Source: Coprinopsis marcescibilis
Lineage: Eukaryota; Basidiomycota; Agaricomycetes; Agaricales; Psathyrellaceae
Length of the DNA stretch: 64,000 nucleotides
Reading direction: 5' to 3'
Assembly: GCA_004369085.1 (NCBI GenBank)
Contig: ML210147.1
Coordinates: 992,001-1,056,000, forward strand
Shown: one piece after another, positions 36,356 through 47,952 of the stretch
Layout: each line of letters starts with the position of its first letter
Numbering within the stretch: the stretch's first letter is position 1
Program-made: the position numbers and the translations under genes
Notes under the pieces: model-generated
Database searches by the model: none
What the model was told of the DNA's origin: nothing
What the model saw: only the letters and a program-made list of their open reading frames with translations

Positions 36356-37060
36356 TCACAGTACAAATCCGTCCTCATCCTCATCGAGATCCTCCCCTTC
36401 GTCGTTTGTTTCCCCGGTAATTTCGGGGTCTTCGTCCATATCCTCGATGCTAGCATCTAGATCGTGCTCAATTTCGCCCTCGGTTTCGCCTTCGCCTTCC
36501 ATCGAGGCCTCTGCTTCGCCCTCTGCTTCTGCTTCTGCTTCTGGCTCTGGTTCTTCCTCTCCGTTTGAGTTTGAGGGCATCCCATTGGACTGCGAATCAG
36601 ATTCTTCGCCTTCATCGTCTTCTTCGGCTTGCTGCAAGTTATCAAACAAGGCGTCAATCAGGTTGACAGGTTCAAGAAAGCAAAAGTGAGAGACGCACGT
36701 CGTTCCTCTCTTCCTGCAGCGTCAATGTCCGCCCAATAGGGATCAGAAACATATCTCCCCGGTTCCGTACATTCAGATTCTACCCTTCAACCAAGCTTCA
36801 TCAGCCAAACGCCAAACTTTATTTCGCTGGGACAAGGAGAGAGGCAAAGGGATACGCACTAGGTTTTCTAGTTCAGTTTCCTCTTCACTTAGGTCCTCCA
36901 TCTCGCGCTGGAGGTCGCGTACTTGATTGAGGCCTGTGCGGGGTCCTGGGCGGTGAGCCCGGGGGATAGGGTGTGGTTGGGGTGGTCGAGGTATTAGAGG
37001 AGGGAAATTGGGTGGGCGAGGGATTAGGGTAGGTGTGGCTCCTGACATTTTCAATTTCAA
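36356..37060 (-). CDS. acidic-tailed protein, possible APC15-like
   Basis: The N-terminus MSGATPTLIPRPPNFPPLIP (a start at 37060 adds MKLK) is Pro-rich, then DLQREMEDLSEEETELENLV, RNKVWRLADEAWLKG, FLIPIGRTLTLQEERND and a long Glu/Asp-rich tail (EDDEGEESDSQS, EPEPEAEAEAEGEAEASMEG) ending DEDGFVL. AWL..(D)..L-IPIG followed by an acidic tail recalls animal ANAPC15 (QAWLQ..NLVPIGK plus acid tail), a regulator of the anaphase-promoting complex, but I am not sure. Joining the first part to FLIPIG needs either a very short 29-nt intron or a 56-nt intron that removes AWLKG. Convergent with MTHFR. Confidence 0.45.
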
Positions 37061-37310
37061 TTAAAAGTCGAGAATAGGTTATAGTGGGCTGTAGGTAAGA
37101 TGAGTGCAAGTATCAAGAGGTCAAGTTGAACATCGAAGACGCGACCAGTGGCAAAGCTCTTTGGCTCGAGGATCTTATCTTATCTTCAGAACTTTGAGAC
37201 TCAGATCTTTGGTCGCAGAATACTAGTACATCTAATCCTTACTACATACATACATGCTAAATAGTGTCCTGCATACTTTATCATCGCAAGGTTTGACTTG
37301 GCCACAATAC

Positions 37311-39500
37311 TCACGCAATGTCACTAATATCCGATATTCGATTGCCTTTAGATTTAGACTTCAATGCCAGAGGTCGTACCCAGAGCTTGATGTGTCCGCT
37401 TTTCGTTGAGGTGAGTATGGAGCGGGGGAGGAACTGCAATGAGGATAGCAGGTCCCCGTCGAGTTGTTTTACCAACACCGGCTGGACAACGGCAATTTCG
37501 TTCCGCGAAGGTGCTGGATGGTAGCGCGGTAGTGGGTTATTGGAGCTGTCTGCCCCAGGCAGATATGGCGCAGACCTGTCTCTCCGGAAAGATAATGACA
37601 GGGTGGATGACATCGACATACGATGGTGATGTGTAGCCTAGATGAATGACAGGTTAAGCCTAGAAAACCGCGACGAAGACGTGTGCCTTGCCTGGAATTT
37701 AGGCCGATGAAGAGAGCCGCTTGAAAAGTCCCACTAAGAGGGTAAATCTGATCAGATGCTATCAAAAGCAGGAAGGAAGAGAGCGCACCAGAATCAGCTT
37801 GTTGTCTTCTCCGACGCTACCAAACCGATACGTCCGTCCGTCACATCTCAGATCATCAAACGCAACTGCTGACACGAACGAGGAATGACCTTGACAGCGC
37901 GCCACCACGCGTTGTTCCCAAGGCGAGACGATGGTTAGCAGGTCATCTTGACCTCCAGTCTGCGCATACCTCAGTAAAGGTATCGGAGAGAAAGGGGAAT
38001 GTTTACCAAGATGAAGCGACCATCTGGCGACCATGCTACGGTTGATAGAGCGCCGAAATAAGACGCGTAACAGTCAACCAGCCTGTTGGTATATTAGAAG
38101 AAATTCCAAGAAAACCTCTCTGCCTACTTACTGTTCCGCCAATGCGTCTATAACGCGTAAGCATCCGTCATCCGAGATCGCCGCTACGTATTTCACATCT
38201 GGGGAGAATACAAAGTCTTTCACGCGAGACTGGGTCAGGCTGCGCGATTCCAGAGAGATATAGATCAGCTTACCAACGACGGAGCGAGAACAAACACGCC
38301 AATGACTGACAGGATTCTTCGCCGTTTTATCCTTGCTGTTCTGACCATTCAAAGTGCCACCAGAACTTCCAGGGTGCCATGGCGGCATCGAGACGAATAT
38401 ATTATCACGCGGGTCCCATTCTTTTTGCGAGCCCCCATCCTCCGAATTGGAGCCGTTGATTTCTGGGGGAGGCGCGAAGGGGTCGTGCGGAGCAAATGCG
38501 CCGTCTTCTCGTTCTTTGTCGTAGATGACAACTGTGCCGTCTGCGTGCGAGACAAGGAAGAGGGTGCTAGAGGCCGGCACCCAGCGTACTGAGGTACATG
38601 GTGAGGATGAGATACAGCCCTGGTGCTGTCAGACATAGAGCCTGCGTATGTGCGTGGGCATACACACCTGTTTGTTGAGGCGCCCGTAGCGGGATGTTAT
38701 TGGATCTGGGCGTATCTTAGGTCACCGGTGCTTGAACGGGGATATAAAGGACATACCTAGCCAAACGAGATCTCCGCTAGCAAAGCCTATAATGACATCC
38801 AGACGCTCCGAGGATGCTGTGGAGATGTTCACGTCGTGGCAGGTGGGGTGTTGGGAAAAGGTTATTCGAGATAATGGTTCCTGCGTAGGAATAAGCGAAG
38901 AAACGTTCACAAAATATGGACACCTACCTTTGCCTTGGAGCCAGCTTCAACCCAGCTGAAGGTCTTGGCCATGTTGAAGAACAGAAAGTTGACATCTCCC
39001 TGCTTGCCCCCGAGTGTTCTCGATAGGCCTTCTGCGGTTTGTATTCGGGTAATGAATGTGGATGAGGTAGTGCGTATGCTATGTTTTGGTCTAGCATTGT
39101 TCTTCTTCTTCCCGGTCGCTGAAGATGTGGTAGAGAATATGGTAGGCTGTTCTGGCTGTCCCGAACCAGAGTTGTTTGCGTGTTCCTGAGACGACGGCGG
39201 CTGAGGCTCAGACTCGTCGGGTGTGTCGCTGCTGGACAAGCTCGCGGCATCGTCCTTGTCCTTGTCCTTTGGAGCCTTGCTGTCCTTCTTCCCGTCCTTG
39301 TTTCCCCCTCCCAGTAAACTTGCAAACGCCTGACTGCCGCCCTGCTTGGACGCCGGGAACTTGACGACGATGCTGCTGACCCGGGTCGGATAAAGACTGG
39401 GTCCAGCACTGACTGCGGTGAGCTGAGCAGGATTGGGCTTGTGCTCGTCTGTGACAGAATATACACCCTCTGGTGCGACGAACGTCAGGTCATTCTCCAT
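37311..39500 (-). CDS. creC: WD-repeat protein CreC/WDR20 family
   Basis: In Aspergillus, CreC partners the CreB deubiquitinase in carbon catabolite repression; animal WDR20 activates USP12/46. It starts [20 protein letters not shown], then a Ser/Lys-rich linker and [19 protein letters not shown]. Core blocks: [106 protein letters not shown] and [12 protein letters not shown] blocks: [35 protein letters not shown] and [18 protein letters not shown]. The last exon ends [14 protein letters not shown] and a basic tail. The [13 protein letters not shown] and FGSVGEDN blocks are diagnostic of the family. Confidence 0.88.
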
Positions 39501-39655
39501 GAAATGATTCAGACTTGGGGTATGGCTAACATAAGAAGAAATAGAATTGATGGGGACCAGTGTGGTTACTCAATCCGCCGCACGGAGCAAATCAACTTTT
39601 TCTTGCAGGGCCATGATGACAGACTCGGATCTTAACCATTCAAACTCTCTCTTTC

Positions 39656-41307
39656 ATGCCCTCCACATCCCCCACCGCCAGTATTGCTAGGACACGCACT
39701 CTACTCAGCTCATGGGCTTCTTCTCGCCCTAGCTCAAGAACAACCTCTGTTCAATGTCTAACACAGCGGCGGTGCAATTCGACTTCGGTGGAGCCGCCTC
39801 CAGCTGGGGGTCATCTGCCCGGGGTCGCGACCTCACAGCTCCTCAAGACGACGAGAGACGCTGCTCTCCGCATTCCAGGTCTCAAATGGGTCGACGAGCT
39901 TGATAGCTCTGTTCTTGGAGGAAGAGAAACACGCAAGATGAACACTTATCAAGCCATCCGTGACGCGATGGCTATTGCCCTCGCCAAAGACAATACAGCA
40001 GTGGTGTTTGGGGAGGACGTGGCCTTTGGTGGCGTTTTTCGCTGTACCATGGTATGTCGTCGCGTCGTGATTGTTCCTGGCGTCGTGCTAACAGGTTTCA
40101 TAGGGGCTAGCAGAGGAGTTTGGTGAGTTTCCTCCACTGTCAACCACTTTGCCAGACTTGACGATGGTATCCAGGAAGAGAGCGCGTTTTTAACACCCCT
40201 CTTACGGAACAAGGCATTGCAGGATTTGGCATTGGTCTGGCTGCCATGGGACAGACTGCTATTGCAGAAATCCAGTTCGCAGACTACATATTCCCTGCGT
40301 TTGACCAGGCATGTCCTTAACGTCCTCAACATTGCTTATCCTGACCCCGGTTTAGCTTGTGAACGAAGCTGCCAAGATCCGGTACCGCTCCGGTGGAACT
40401 TTTAACTGTGGTGGCTTGACCATACGAACCCCAACCATGGCCGTCGTGAGTACTTTCTTCCTAGAAGCCGCGGCCATGGGTAACACTTAGATAGGGTCAC
40501 GGTGGTCTCTACCATTCGCAATCGCCAGAAGCATTCTTCATGGGGGCATCCGGTCTGAAGGTGAGTCTCAAAAGTCTATCAACTCTGTTACACTCTGCTG
40601 ATACTTCGTTTCTTTCAGGTTGTGATCCCAAGATCCCCTGCTCAGGCCAAGGGTCTCCTCCTCGGTTCTATCCGAGATCCCAACCCGGTTATATTCATGG
40701 AACCCAAGATTCTGTACCGTTCTGCTGGTTAGCCATCAACCTTTCTCGCGTTTGAGTTTTGTACCAACATTCTGCATTCCAGTTGAACAGGTCCCAGTCG
40801 ACGACTACGAGCTTCCGCTCGGGAAGGCCGAAATCTTGATCCCCGGATCCGATGTTACGCTCCTGACATGGGGAACACCAGTATATCACTGCGAAACTGC
40901 GCTTCATATGCTGAACAGCCCTTCACCGCAGATCGAACCTTTCGTACCGGCTTCTCTGCGCGGGGCCAAAGTCGAGCTCATCGACCTTCGCTCTATCCTT
41001 CCTTGGGACATGGAGACTGTAGTCGAGAGTGTCAAGAGAACAGGTCGCTTGGTGATCGTTCACGAGGCTGGAATGACTGCTGGTGCTGGAGGCGAGATCG
41101 CTGCGGAAGTCCAGAAGCGGTGCTTCTTGAAGTTGAAGGCTCCTGTACGGAGGGTGACTGGCTGGGAGTGAGTATTCAGATTTATTCTCCTCTGTCGGAT
41201 GTTTACTGATTCTGAAAAGTCTTCCGGTGGGCTTGCAATATGAGAAGTTCAATATTCCGGACGCGATCAGGGTTTTGGATGCTCTGGTCGAGACGCTGGC
41301 ATACTAG
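39656..41307 (+). CDS. branched-chain alpha-keto acid dehydrogenase E1 beta
   Basis: The beta subunit of the thiamine-dependent E1 of the mitochondrial BCKDH complex, acting in valine, leucine and isoleucine breakdown. The first residues are Ser/Arg-rich ([19 protein letters not shown]), a typical mitochondrial presequence. Family blocks: [134 protein letters not shown] and [12 protein letters not shown]. The last exon ends [19 protein letters not shown] and a stop. About seven introns of 50-70 nt. The GEDVAFGG and QSPEAFF blocks favour BCKDH over pyruvate E1-beta. It is convergent with GMF. Confidence 0.93.
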
Positions 41308-41448
41308 ATCTTATGCTTTTCAACCTAATCGAACTTTAAACACTTACTTGTAACACATAGATACTAAGAAGAGTCAATGCTGATTATATCTGCAATTCGT
41401 CTGATCGTATCTCGAGGATGTTCCATTGGGTATCGATTCGGTTTACAT

Positions 41449-42096
41449 TCATCCGCGTAACTTGGTATCAATGGTTTCTTTCGTCAAGCCTTCTGCCCCA
41501 TCTCTCACTTCGATTACCTTATTTACGTCTGCCTGTATACACGGAACTGTCAGCTCAAGCAACAAGAATGGTTTTGGAGAGGTACCGTGTTTTGAAAGTT
41601 CAAGAGTGCGCTTGCATGGAGGGTGAGCAACCCGATTTCGCTTGATACCGGTGCCCAGTTGACCAGAACGAGCGGGAAAGATTTCCTCCCATCTTTATGC
41701 TCCAACTCATAGGAGAGCACGACGTAGCGCGGTGAGTTCTCCGGTAGCTCTACGTGAGCAAAAGCAAAGCCGTGAGTAACCAGTTGTTGCCATGATCTAA
41801 CAGCATTCCGAGTCGAGCAGCCCCAACCATAATGGGGCCGGTGCCCAGTGCTCGGTAGCCACACACCTTCAGCCAGCTCCTCGATGCTAATGTCGTCAAA
41901 CTGCTCCACCTCTTCCATTATGAGCTTGGCTTTGTTGATCTTGATGACGATGGCTGCGCTGCCCGAGTTTCTGCGGGCGAACCTGAACTTGCGCAGGGTG
42001 TCCTTGATAGATTGGGGGATGTCGACGGTGACGGACTGTGTGAATCATGACTGGTGAGATGAGGATATACTGCGTATTGAGAGACGGGCGTACCAT
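41449..42096 (-). CDS. glia maturation factor-like ADF/cofilin protein (GMF)
   Basis: GMF debranches Arp2/3 actin networks; it belongs to the ADF/cofilin fold. Exon 1 is only the ATG (42094-42096), followed directly by GTACGC; exon 2 starts SVTVDIPQSIKDTLRKFRFA. It continues IVIKINKAKLIMEEVEQFDD, then ELPENSPRYVVLSYELEHKD and LVLVNWAPVSSEIGLLTLHA. The last exon is ADVNKVIEVRDGAEGLTKET, ending KLRG and TGA. The ELPENSPRYVVLSYEL block and the NKVIEVRDGAEGLT end are diagnostic of GMF rather than cofilin. A start exon of just the start codon is unusual; an upstream or downstream start should be considered. Confidence 0.85.
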
Positions 42097-42729
42097 GGTA
42101 GATGAGCTGGGATGGAGATGGTTGGTTTGGATCAAGGCCCTAAGCAAAAGGGACCTGAAGAGGCCAAACGGCTGCGATAAGATAAGATAAATTCAATCCC
42201 GACATCTTCGGAGATGCTTATTTGAGCGAGGCCCCTAATCATTCGGGTGTAGGTGGCAACGAGTCGGTATACGCATCGGGTCGCTTTCCAAACATAAAGG
42301 AGCATCATCTAGCACAATTTACAGTGGGCCCAAAGCTTAAAGTATGATCAACTCACTCCAAGGGCAGAAGTGGGTGCTAAGATCAGCTCGGCGGGTTCTG
42401 TACAGTCTTACAGATAACGAACAAAATACTGGAAATTATTCTGGTACTTCCGCTTAGTGCATACGTAGGTAAGTGACTTGAGGGGTGAACCACATACAGA
42501 GGACCGACTGGAAAGCAAGATGGATGCCAGTTCAAGGTACCAACACCAGCATCTCCGGGATTGCCATTTTTGTAGCAGTAGCCCCTGAACGTCAGGGGTT
42601 TTTGATCTGGTGTTGATGGTGTTCGGATGAAGTAGCTGGCTGGGCTTTACGAAGCGCTAGTTACAACGTGCCAACACAACGTGTCAGCCCGCTCTCGCCT
42701 CTCTTATCACTGTTACTCAAGAGTAGACT
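42097..42729. other. divergent promoter, GMF / F-box gene
   Basis: 633 bp between divergent starts. No gene is seen. It carries a hairpin element at 42582-42598. Confidence 0.4.
42582..42598. repeat. short inverted repeat (hairpin)
   Basis: CCCCTGA and TCAGGGG form a perfect 7-bp stem around a 3-nt loop, followed by a run of T. It resembles a bacterial terminator in form, but this is a fungal upstream region, so its role is unknown. Confidence 0.5.
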
Positions 42730-44030
42730 ATGACCATCATGCCAGAAAATAAGAAGGCCCGACGGTCGACTCATACGTCCAACTCTATACCTCTTTCCGA
42801 TTGTGTGTACCGGCGTGTAACGCGCGGCAACTTGAACAAGTCGAAAGCGGCCGTTATGGATACGGGTACCAGGAGAAAGCAGGGCGTAGACATGACCCGG
42901 GGGACGACAACCAAACACGAGACGAAGGCACCGCGTACTCAGAACGCCGTTGATCCAGATATCCCAGCCGCGTCAACTACGCTGGGAAACAAGAAGGAGA
43001 AAACGGCCGCTGAATCTGCACCGACGAGAAATTTAAAGATTCAATTTCACGCGGCTCAGCCACCGAAGGAGATTTTTTCCTCCATGATGACCGTCCTACC
43101 TCTAGAAGTGCTGCTGGAGATCTTCAAGCAGGCGCAGCCAGAGGATCTGTTGAGCCTTTGCAGGACGAGCAAGGCGCTTCGAAGGATTTTGTTGAATCGT
43201 GCCTTGGCTGGGAGTGTTTGGCGGGAGGTACGTCATAAGTGATACGGTCAAAGCAGTCGAGGGGATTATATTGACTATTGCTGGACCTTACTTTATAGAC
43301 GTTCCAGAATGTTGAGCCAAAGATGGATCTCCCACCCCAGGGGTTAAAGTCGCTGAATTGGATTATGCTCGCACAATTGGCGTATGGGGAACAGTGTTTC
43401 GTACGTACCTGAATCCGCTCGGCTAAATTGCGATTAACCTTTCTGGCACGTAGGAATGTGACACCGCGTACAAGACGGCAACGTACTGGGTAGAGTACAC
43501 TCGTCTCTGTGAAGAATGTTTCCAGAAGAAGTGAGTACTTGCCCATGAGAATTTGTACAAGATGTTAAATCTTTAAATAGATCTGTTGAAATCAAACTCT
43601 CTGAAGACCAGCTTGACAAGGATTTAAGGGAGATCGTGTGGCATACTAACCGAAAGGTCGACAAGGGTATGTTCTTCCAGGATTTGATAATCCTATGTGC
43701 GCTAATTCAATTAATGTTAGGCTCCAAGCACCTCTGCTTGCAAACAACCTATGAGAAACACAAGTCCAGGCTGTTAAGTCTTCAATCAAACACTGACGCT
43801 TATAACCAATATCTCGGCCATGCAAAGAAAGAAGCCAATCTGAGAAAAATGGTACGCAGAATGATTGAAGCTATCTAATAGCTGGACTTTTGATTGACAA
43901 ACCAATATAGCTGTCAAAATCTATGCAGTGGTGGGTCAAAGAGCGAGCAGAGCAGCGGCGCAAAGAGTTTGTTCATAGATTGGTTATGGACTGGCGGAAC
44001 AGTATGCTGGATCCGAGTGTTGGACTATGA
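42730..44030 (+). CDS. F-box protein with zinc-like Cys pair
   Basis: A likely substrate adaptor of an SCF ubiquitin ligase. It starts MTIMPENKKARRSTHTSNSI, a basic linker. The F-box reads LPLEVLLEIFKQAQPEDLLS with LCRTSKALRRILLNRALAG. Following exons are TFQNVEPKMDLPPQGLKSLN, YGEQCFECDTAYKTATYWVE and RLCEECFQKK, which supply Cys residues spaced as in a small zinc site, common in basidiomycete F-box proteins. The last exon, joined by an intron at about 43850-43910, is LSKSMQWWVKERAEQRRKEF, ending SMLDPSVGL and TGA. The substrate is unknown. Confidence 0.72.
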
Positions 44031-44344
44031 TATTTTTGGGGCGTATGGTAATTATCTGAACCTACGTTTGGGTTCTGAGTACTGAGTATTTCTACATCGC
44101 CAATTTGGGCAATTTGATGATTTCCCGCCAATTACAGAGCCAAGACCGCCAAGCCGGCGTCTTCCCACGTGGGAATATGGTGCCTAAGGGGAAAACGACC
44201 CTTTCGGTGGCAACAAGCTCCGCCAGCTTTTCTTCTTGACCGTTTATTCCTGCATGAATCTCGCGATATTCTTCTACTAGACCGGCTAATTCAGTTTACA
44301 AGACATAACACTTACGCTCATTACCTTTTCATACCCCAAACACC
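44031..44344. other. intergenic, promoter of peroxidase 2
   Basis: 314 bp between two plus-strand genes. It contains the 14-bp CACGTG palindrome (44162-44175). No gene is seen. Confidence 0.4.
44162..44175. promoter_or_regulatory. 14-bp E-box palindrome TTCCCACGTGGGAA
   Basis: A perfect palindrome centred on CACGTG, 170 bp upstream of the peroxidase 2 start. A bHLH factor site is likely by analogy, but unproven. Not found upstream of peroxidase 1. Confidence 0.5.
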
Positions 44345-46488
44345 ATGAGGAATCTCCAGACAAGCCTTGTACTTGCGCTTTCAACACTCTCAAAACTCGG
44401 ATTCGCCGCTTATACATGGCCATCACCGCAATACGACGCCCTTGAGGCGCTGTTATACGAAGGACGGACACCTGGAGGCTCTAGCTTGACCTCGCTGGTG
44501 CACCCATGCAAAAGGCGAGTGGGAACACTGTCTCTGGTCCCAGCCGAATGGCTGCGTTTCGTGAGCACCAAGACCGTCGTTACATTGGCCCCAAGCTAAC
44601 TTCTCCAGGCATTCCATGACATGGCTACACATAACGCCGACGATGGGACTGGTGGATTGGACGGCTCGATAGTGTACGAGCTCGACAGACCCGAGGTTAG
44701 TGCCCGAGGCTCTCCCCGCTGCTTACTGATTCCATGACCATGATGGATCCTTTCTAGAACCACAGTCTCGGCTTGAATGCAACGCTGGGTGATTTCGAGA
44801 ATCTCCCTAACAAATACGTCTCTAGTGCGTGTCCTAGGAGCATCACTGCTAACTTTCAAGCTAATGGCCGTGATTTGTAGGGTCTGATGTTATCGCACTT
44901 GGAGCTGTTTTCGCCGTAGCCACATGTGGAGGGCCCGTCATTCCTTTTCGAGGTGGACGCATCGACAGTTTTTCTCCCGGAGGAACGGGAACGCCAGAGC
45001 CCCAACATGACCTGGAAACCTTGACCGAGATGTTCAGGAAGCAAGGCTTCACTCAGAGCGAGATGATCAAACTCGTCTCGTGTGGTCACACTATGGGTGG
45101 TGTCCGAAGTGCAGACTTCCCTGATCTTGTACCACCTGGCTCTAATCCTAATATCCCCGTCATCCAAGACTTCGATACCACTCCAGCATTCGACAACCAT
45201 GTGTAAGCTTGTGTTGATGCTAAGGGTGTCGCCTCTGGCTAACCGAATAATGCATGGCAGGGTTACGGAATACTTGGACGGCTCAACGCAAAATGTCTTG
45301 GTCACGACTGGCAATACGACCATGGCTTCTGACCTTCGGGTATTTGAGAGTGATGGAAACGAGACTATGCGCAGGTATTGCTTTTCCCCCAGTTACTTCG
45401 AAGAACTCTTGGTTTAACTGCCAAATAGCATCTCAGAGCCAGACGCCTTTCAATCGGAATGTCGCGATGTCTTGGGGCGGATGCTAGAGGTTGTGCCAAG
45501 AGGCGTGGCGCTGACCGAAGAGATCGCTTTGCTGCCCGCCAAGGTGCGATACGCACAATTGGCCATCGAGAAGGAAAAGCTTGTGTTCAAGACAAGTTTG
45601 CGGGTACGTGTTTCTTGGATTGCCCAGGCCGACCATCTTTCTGATCCTTTCCCCTAGGTCACCCAACCCATTGGCGCAGCACTCAACAATGATCGCGTTG
45701 TGACCCTGTTCTGGTGTGACAAACGTGGATCCAACGCCGATTGCAGGCAAAACTCTAGGTCTGCTGTGCATGTCCGACGCACCAACGAGGATCCCAACCT
45801 TTCTCCCGTCACCTTCAACCTCGGCACCAGATTTATCAGTTACGACTTTGTCGTCCCAATCTCTTCCAGCCAGTCCATCTCAAAATTCTGGTTCGAGGTC
45901 GACGAGAAGAACGGAGAACGAGCAACAAAAATCAACAATGATGGACTCGACTATCCCATTGATCAAGATGAAGTCTTCTTTGTGCCGATGCTGAGTACCG
46001 TCGAGGTTTTCTCCAACGGTACAGACGAAAAGATTTACATCAACCGAAACCAGGTGGAAGGAGAGGCCTTTCACCGATCGTACAATCTTGTGGTCGGTGT
46101 GCGGCAAGATACCAATCCTGAGCGGGTCTACGTCGATGGGTTCGACTCTTCGGTCCTAGGGTTCCCCTATGCTGTCAATGTTACTGTCGATCTGACTTTG
46201 GACGACGCGCGAACGCCGATAGAAGGATACAAATTTTATACCGCCAAGCTGGAGAGCTCAGGGTTGCAGTTGACGATTGATGTTAACGCTGACGTCGGAG
46301 GCACCAAGTACAAGCAAGACTTTGTACAAACGGCAGTGCTGGATAACACCCCGTATGTTGCCCCTGCAACTGTTTCAACTGGTTCGAGCAAACCATCATC
46401 GGCAGGGGTCAGGGAGAGTTGGTCGGTAATTGCAGCCACACTTTCCGCAGCCTTGTCCGTACTTTATTGCATGGATCTGTTACCTTGA
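44345..46488 (+). CDS. GPI-type secreted haem peroxidase, paralog 2
   Basis: A paralog of the minus-strand peroxidase at 28267-30444. It starts MRNLQTSLVLALSTLSKLGF (signal peptide), then YTWPSPQYDALEALLYEG. The distal site is EWLRFAFHDMATHNADDG with GGLDGSI. The pre-proximal block is FAVATCGGPVIPFRGGRID and the proximal His lies in MIKLVSCGHTMGG. The C-terminal part reads TLFWCDKRGSNADC and KFWFEVDEKNGERATK, with YKFYTAKLESSGLQLTIDVN. It ends in a hydrophobic tail after a Ser-rich linker, as in a GPI signal. Exon borders match paralog 1 (after EWLRF, after YELDRPE). The catalytic Arg, distal His and proximal His are present, so it should bind haem and be active. The substrate is unknown. Confidence 0.83.
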
Positions 46489-46700
46489 TTTGCACACATT
46501 CGCCACCTGGAGGGACTTTTTTGCGGATCGGATGGCTCTACAGTCGCTCCGGTCTGTTTAGTATACACTAACGGACATGTGCTATACAAATTACACTATT
46601 ACCAATGTATTGACTCTGGATATCCAACAAGTTCTCAATTTTGCATCGAGTTTGTCGTTCAGAAAGCTTGGATCTCGAATCTCACGTTAACCCAAACCAG

Positions 46701-47358
46701 CTAAATATCATCCTCGCTATCTTCGTCGTCCTCGTCGTCATCTTCATCTTCATCATCTCCGTCATCTTCTTCCTCTTCCTCATCATCTGCTTCGAATGGC
46801 GTCTCCATGTGTTGAGCTGCCGCCTGCTGTTGCTGCTGTCCATGGTTGGACGTTGCGCCGCTCGCCATCTTGCGGGCCTGTGCCGCGCGTTTAAGTTCTT
46901 CCTTTTCTTCATCCACGGGGAGGAGCTGATCGAGAGCGAGTTCGTGCCATCGGAACTGGCCGTTAACGCCTCCTCCAGCGAAGCCCATGTCCTCGAAGAG
47001 CGCGCGTGAGGTTGGGTCGAAGCCTGCACGAGGCTTGTTGACAGGGTGCTTGACGCTTGTTGGGTTGCCGTACGGGTAGGAAGGGTGGACTTGTGAGGGG
47101 AGGTCTGTGAGTACCAAGTCAGTATATGTTTCCCGCAACGCAAGCGAATGTTACTGACAGACTTGGACACTATCGGAGTCGTCTGGGTTTGGTGGGATCA
47201 TGTATGAGGGAATTTCGAGTTCTGAGGTCACATTTTTGGCTGTTAGACATTTGGGCCTTGAACAATGAAGGATTTGGCGTACCATCGTCTTCTAAATCCC
47301 CTTTGATGTATTCTGGAGTATCGACTGTGTCCAATGTAAGGAGCTCATTCCTTGTCAT
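46701..47358 (-). CDS. small acidic protein, possible APC13-like
   Basis: It starts MTRNELLTLDTVDTPEYIKG. Exon 2 is ELEIPSYMIPPNPDDSDS. Exon 3 is LPSQVHPSYPYGNPTSVKHP, then GGVNGQFRWHELALDQLLP, a helix EEKEELKRAAQARK, a Gln stretch and a Glu/Asp tail. The pairing of (E)IPxxxxPxPDD with a later FRWHELALDQLLP recalls APC13 (IPLNELPEPEQD..MKWTDLALQYL), the small anaphase-promoting complex subunit, with an insertion. This is a weak match. The exon 2-3 intron uses an internal GTGTCC donor, so borders are uncertain. It is convergent with peroxidase 2. Confidence 0.45.
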
Positions 47359-47952
47359 ATGGATGTAGCAGAACGTAAGATCCTAATTGCAAGTTCTTTC
47401 GTCAGCTTTCCTTTCAATCTTTTCTTCTGGCTATCATTTCGTGTACTAACCGTCATGTTGAGATGTGCGCTCCGGGGAGGTCGCAGTGGGCAGCAGTGGC
47501 CGACTCAGAACTTGAGTCGATTATCAAGCCCCAAGTCGTCTTTGTTCAGCGGTTGACAGAGCTTATATCACTTATTTCAAGCTCCAGCTCACTGTGTGGA
47601 TCGAGTACATAAGCGTTGGGCCCAGAGATCAATGGGCCAGTGTCATTTTGTTGTGGTGGTAGGAGACAAAGACGAACTGTAAGGTGGCAGTACCCTGAAC
47701 GCGACGCGTTATTTGGCTTCGCCAAGAGATAGGCGTATTCTGTCCTTCGACCTGGCTGAAAGTACGCTTTGAGAAATCCCAGCTACCTTGCCCGGGACGG
47801 GCATACATATCTCAGCAGTAAACGCAAAAATGTCATTAAATGGTCGTAACAGGTCATGAATGATAAGAAACACAACAATAAATCCAGTGTCAGTTAGCAG
47901 ATGAATGTCCTAAGTATTTAACAATAAAATCAATCCAAAACTCGGGGTACGG
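47359..47952. other. intergenic, no gene seen
   Basis: 594 bp between two minus-strand genes. Open frames are short and motif-free. It should hold the APC13-like promoter and the 3' UTR of the membrane protein gene. Confidence 0.4.
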
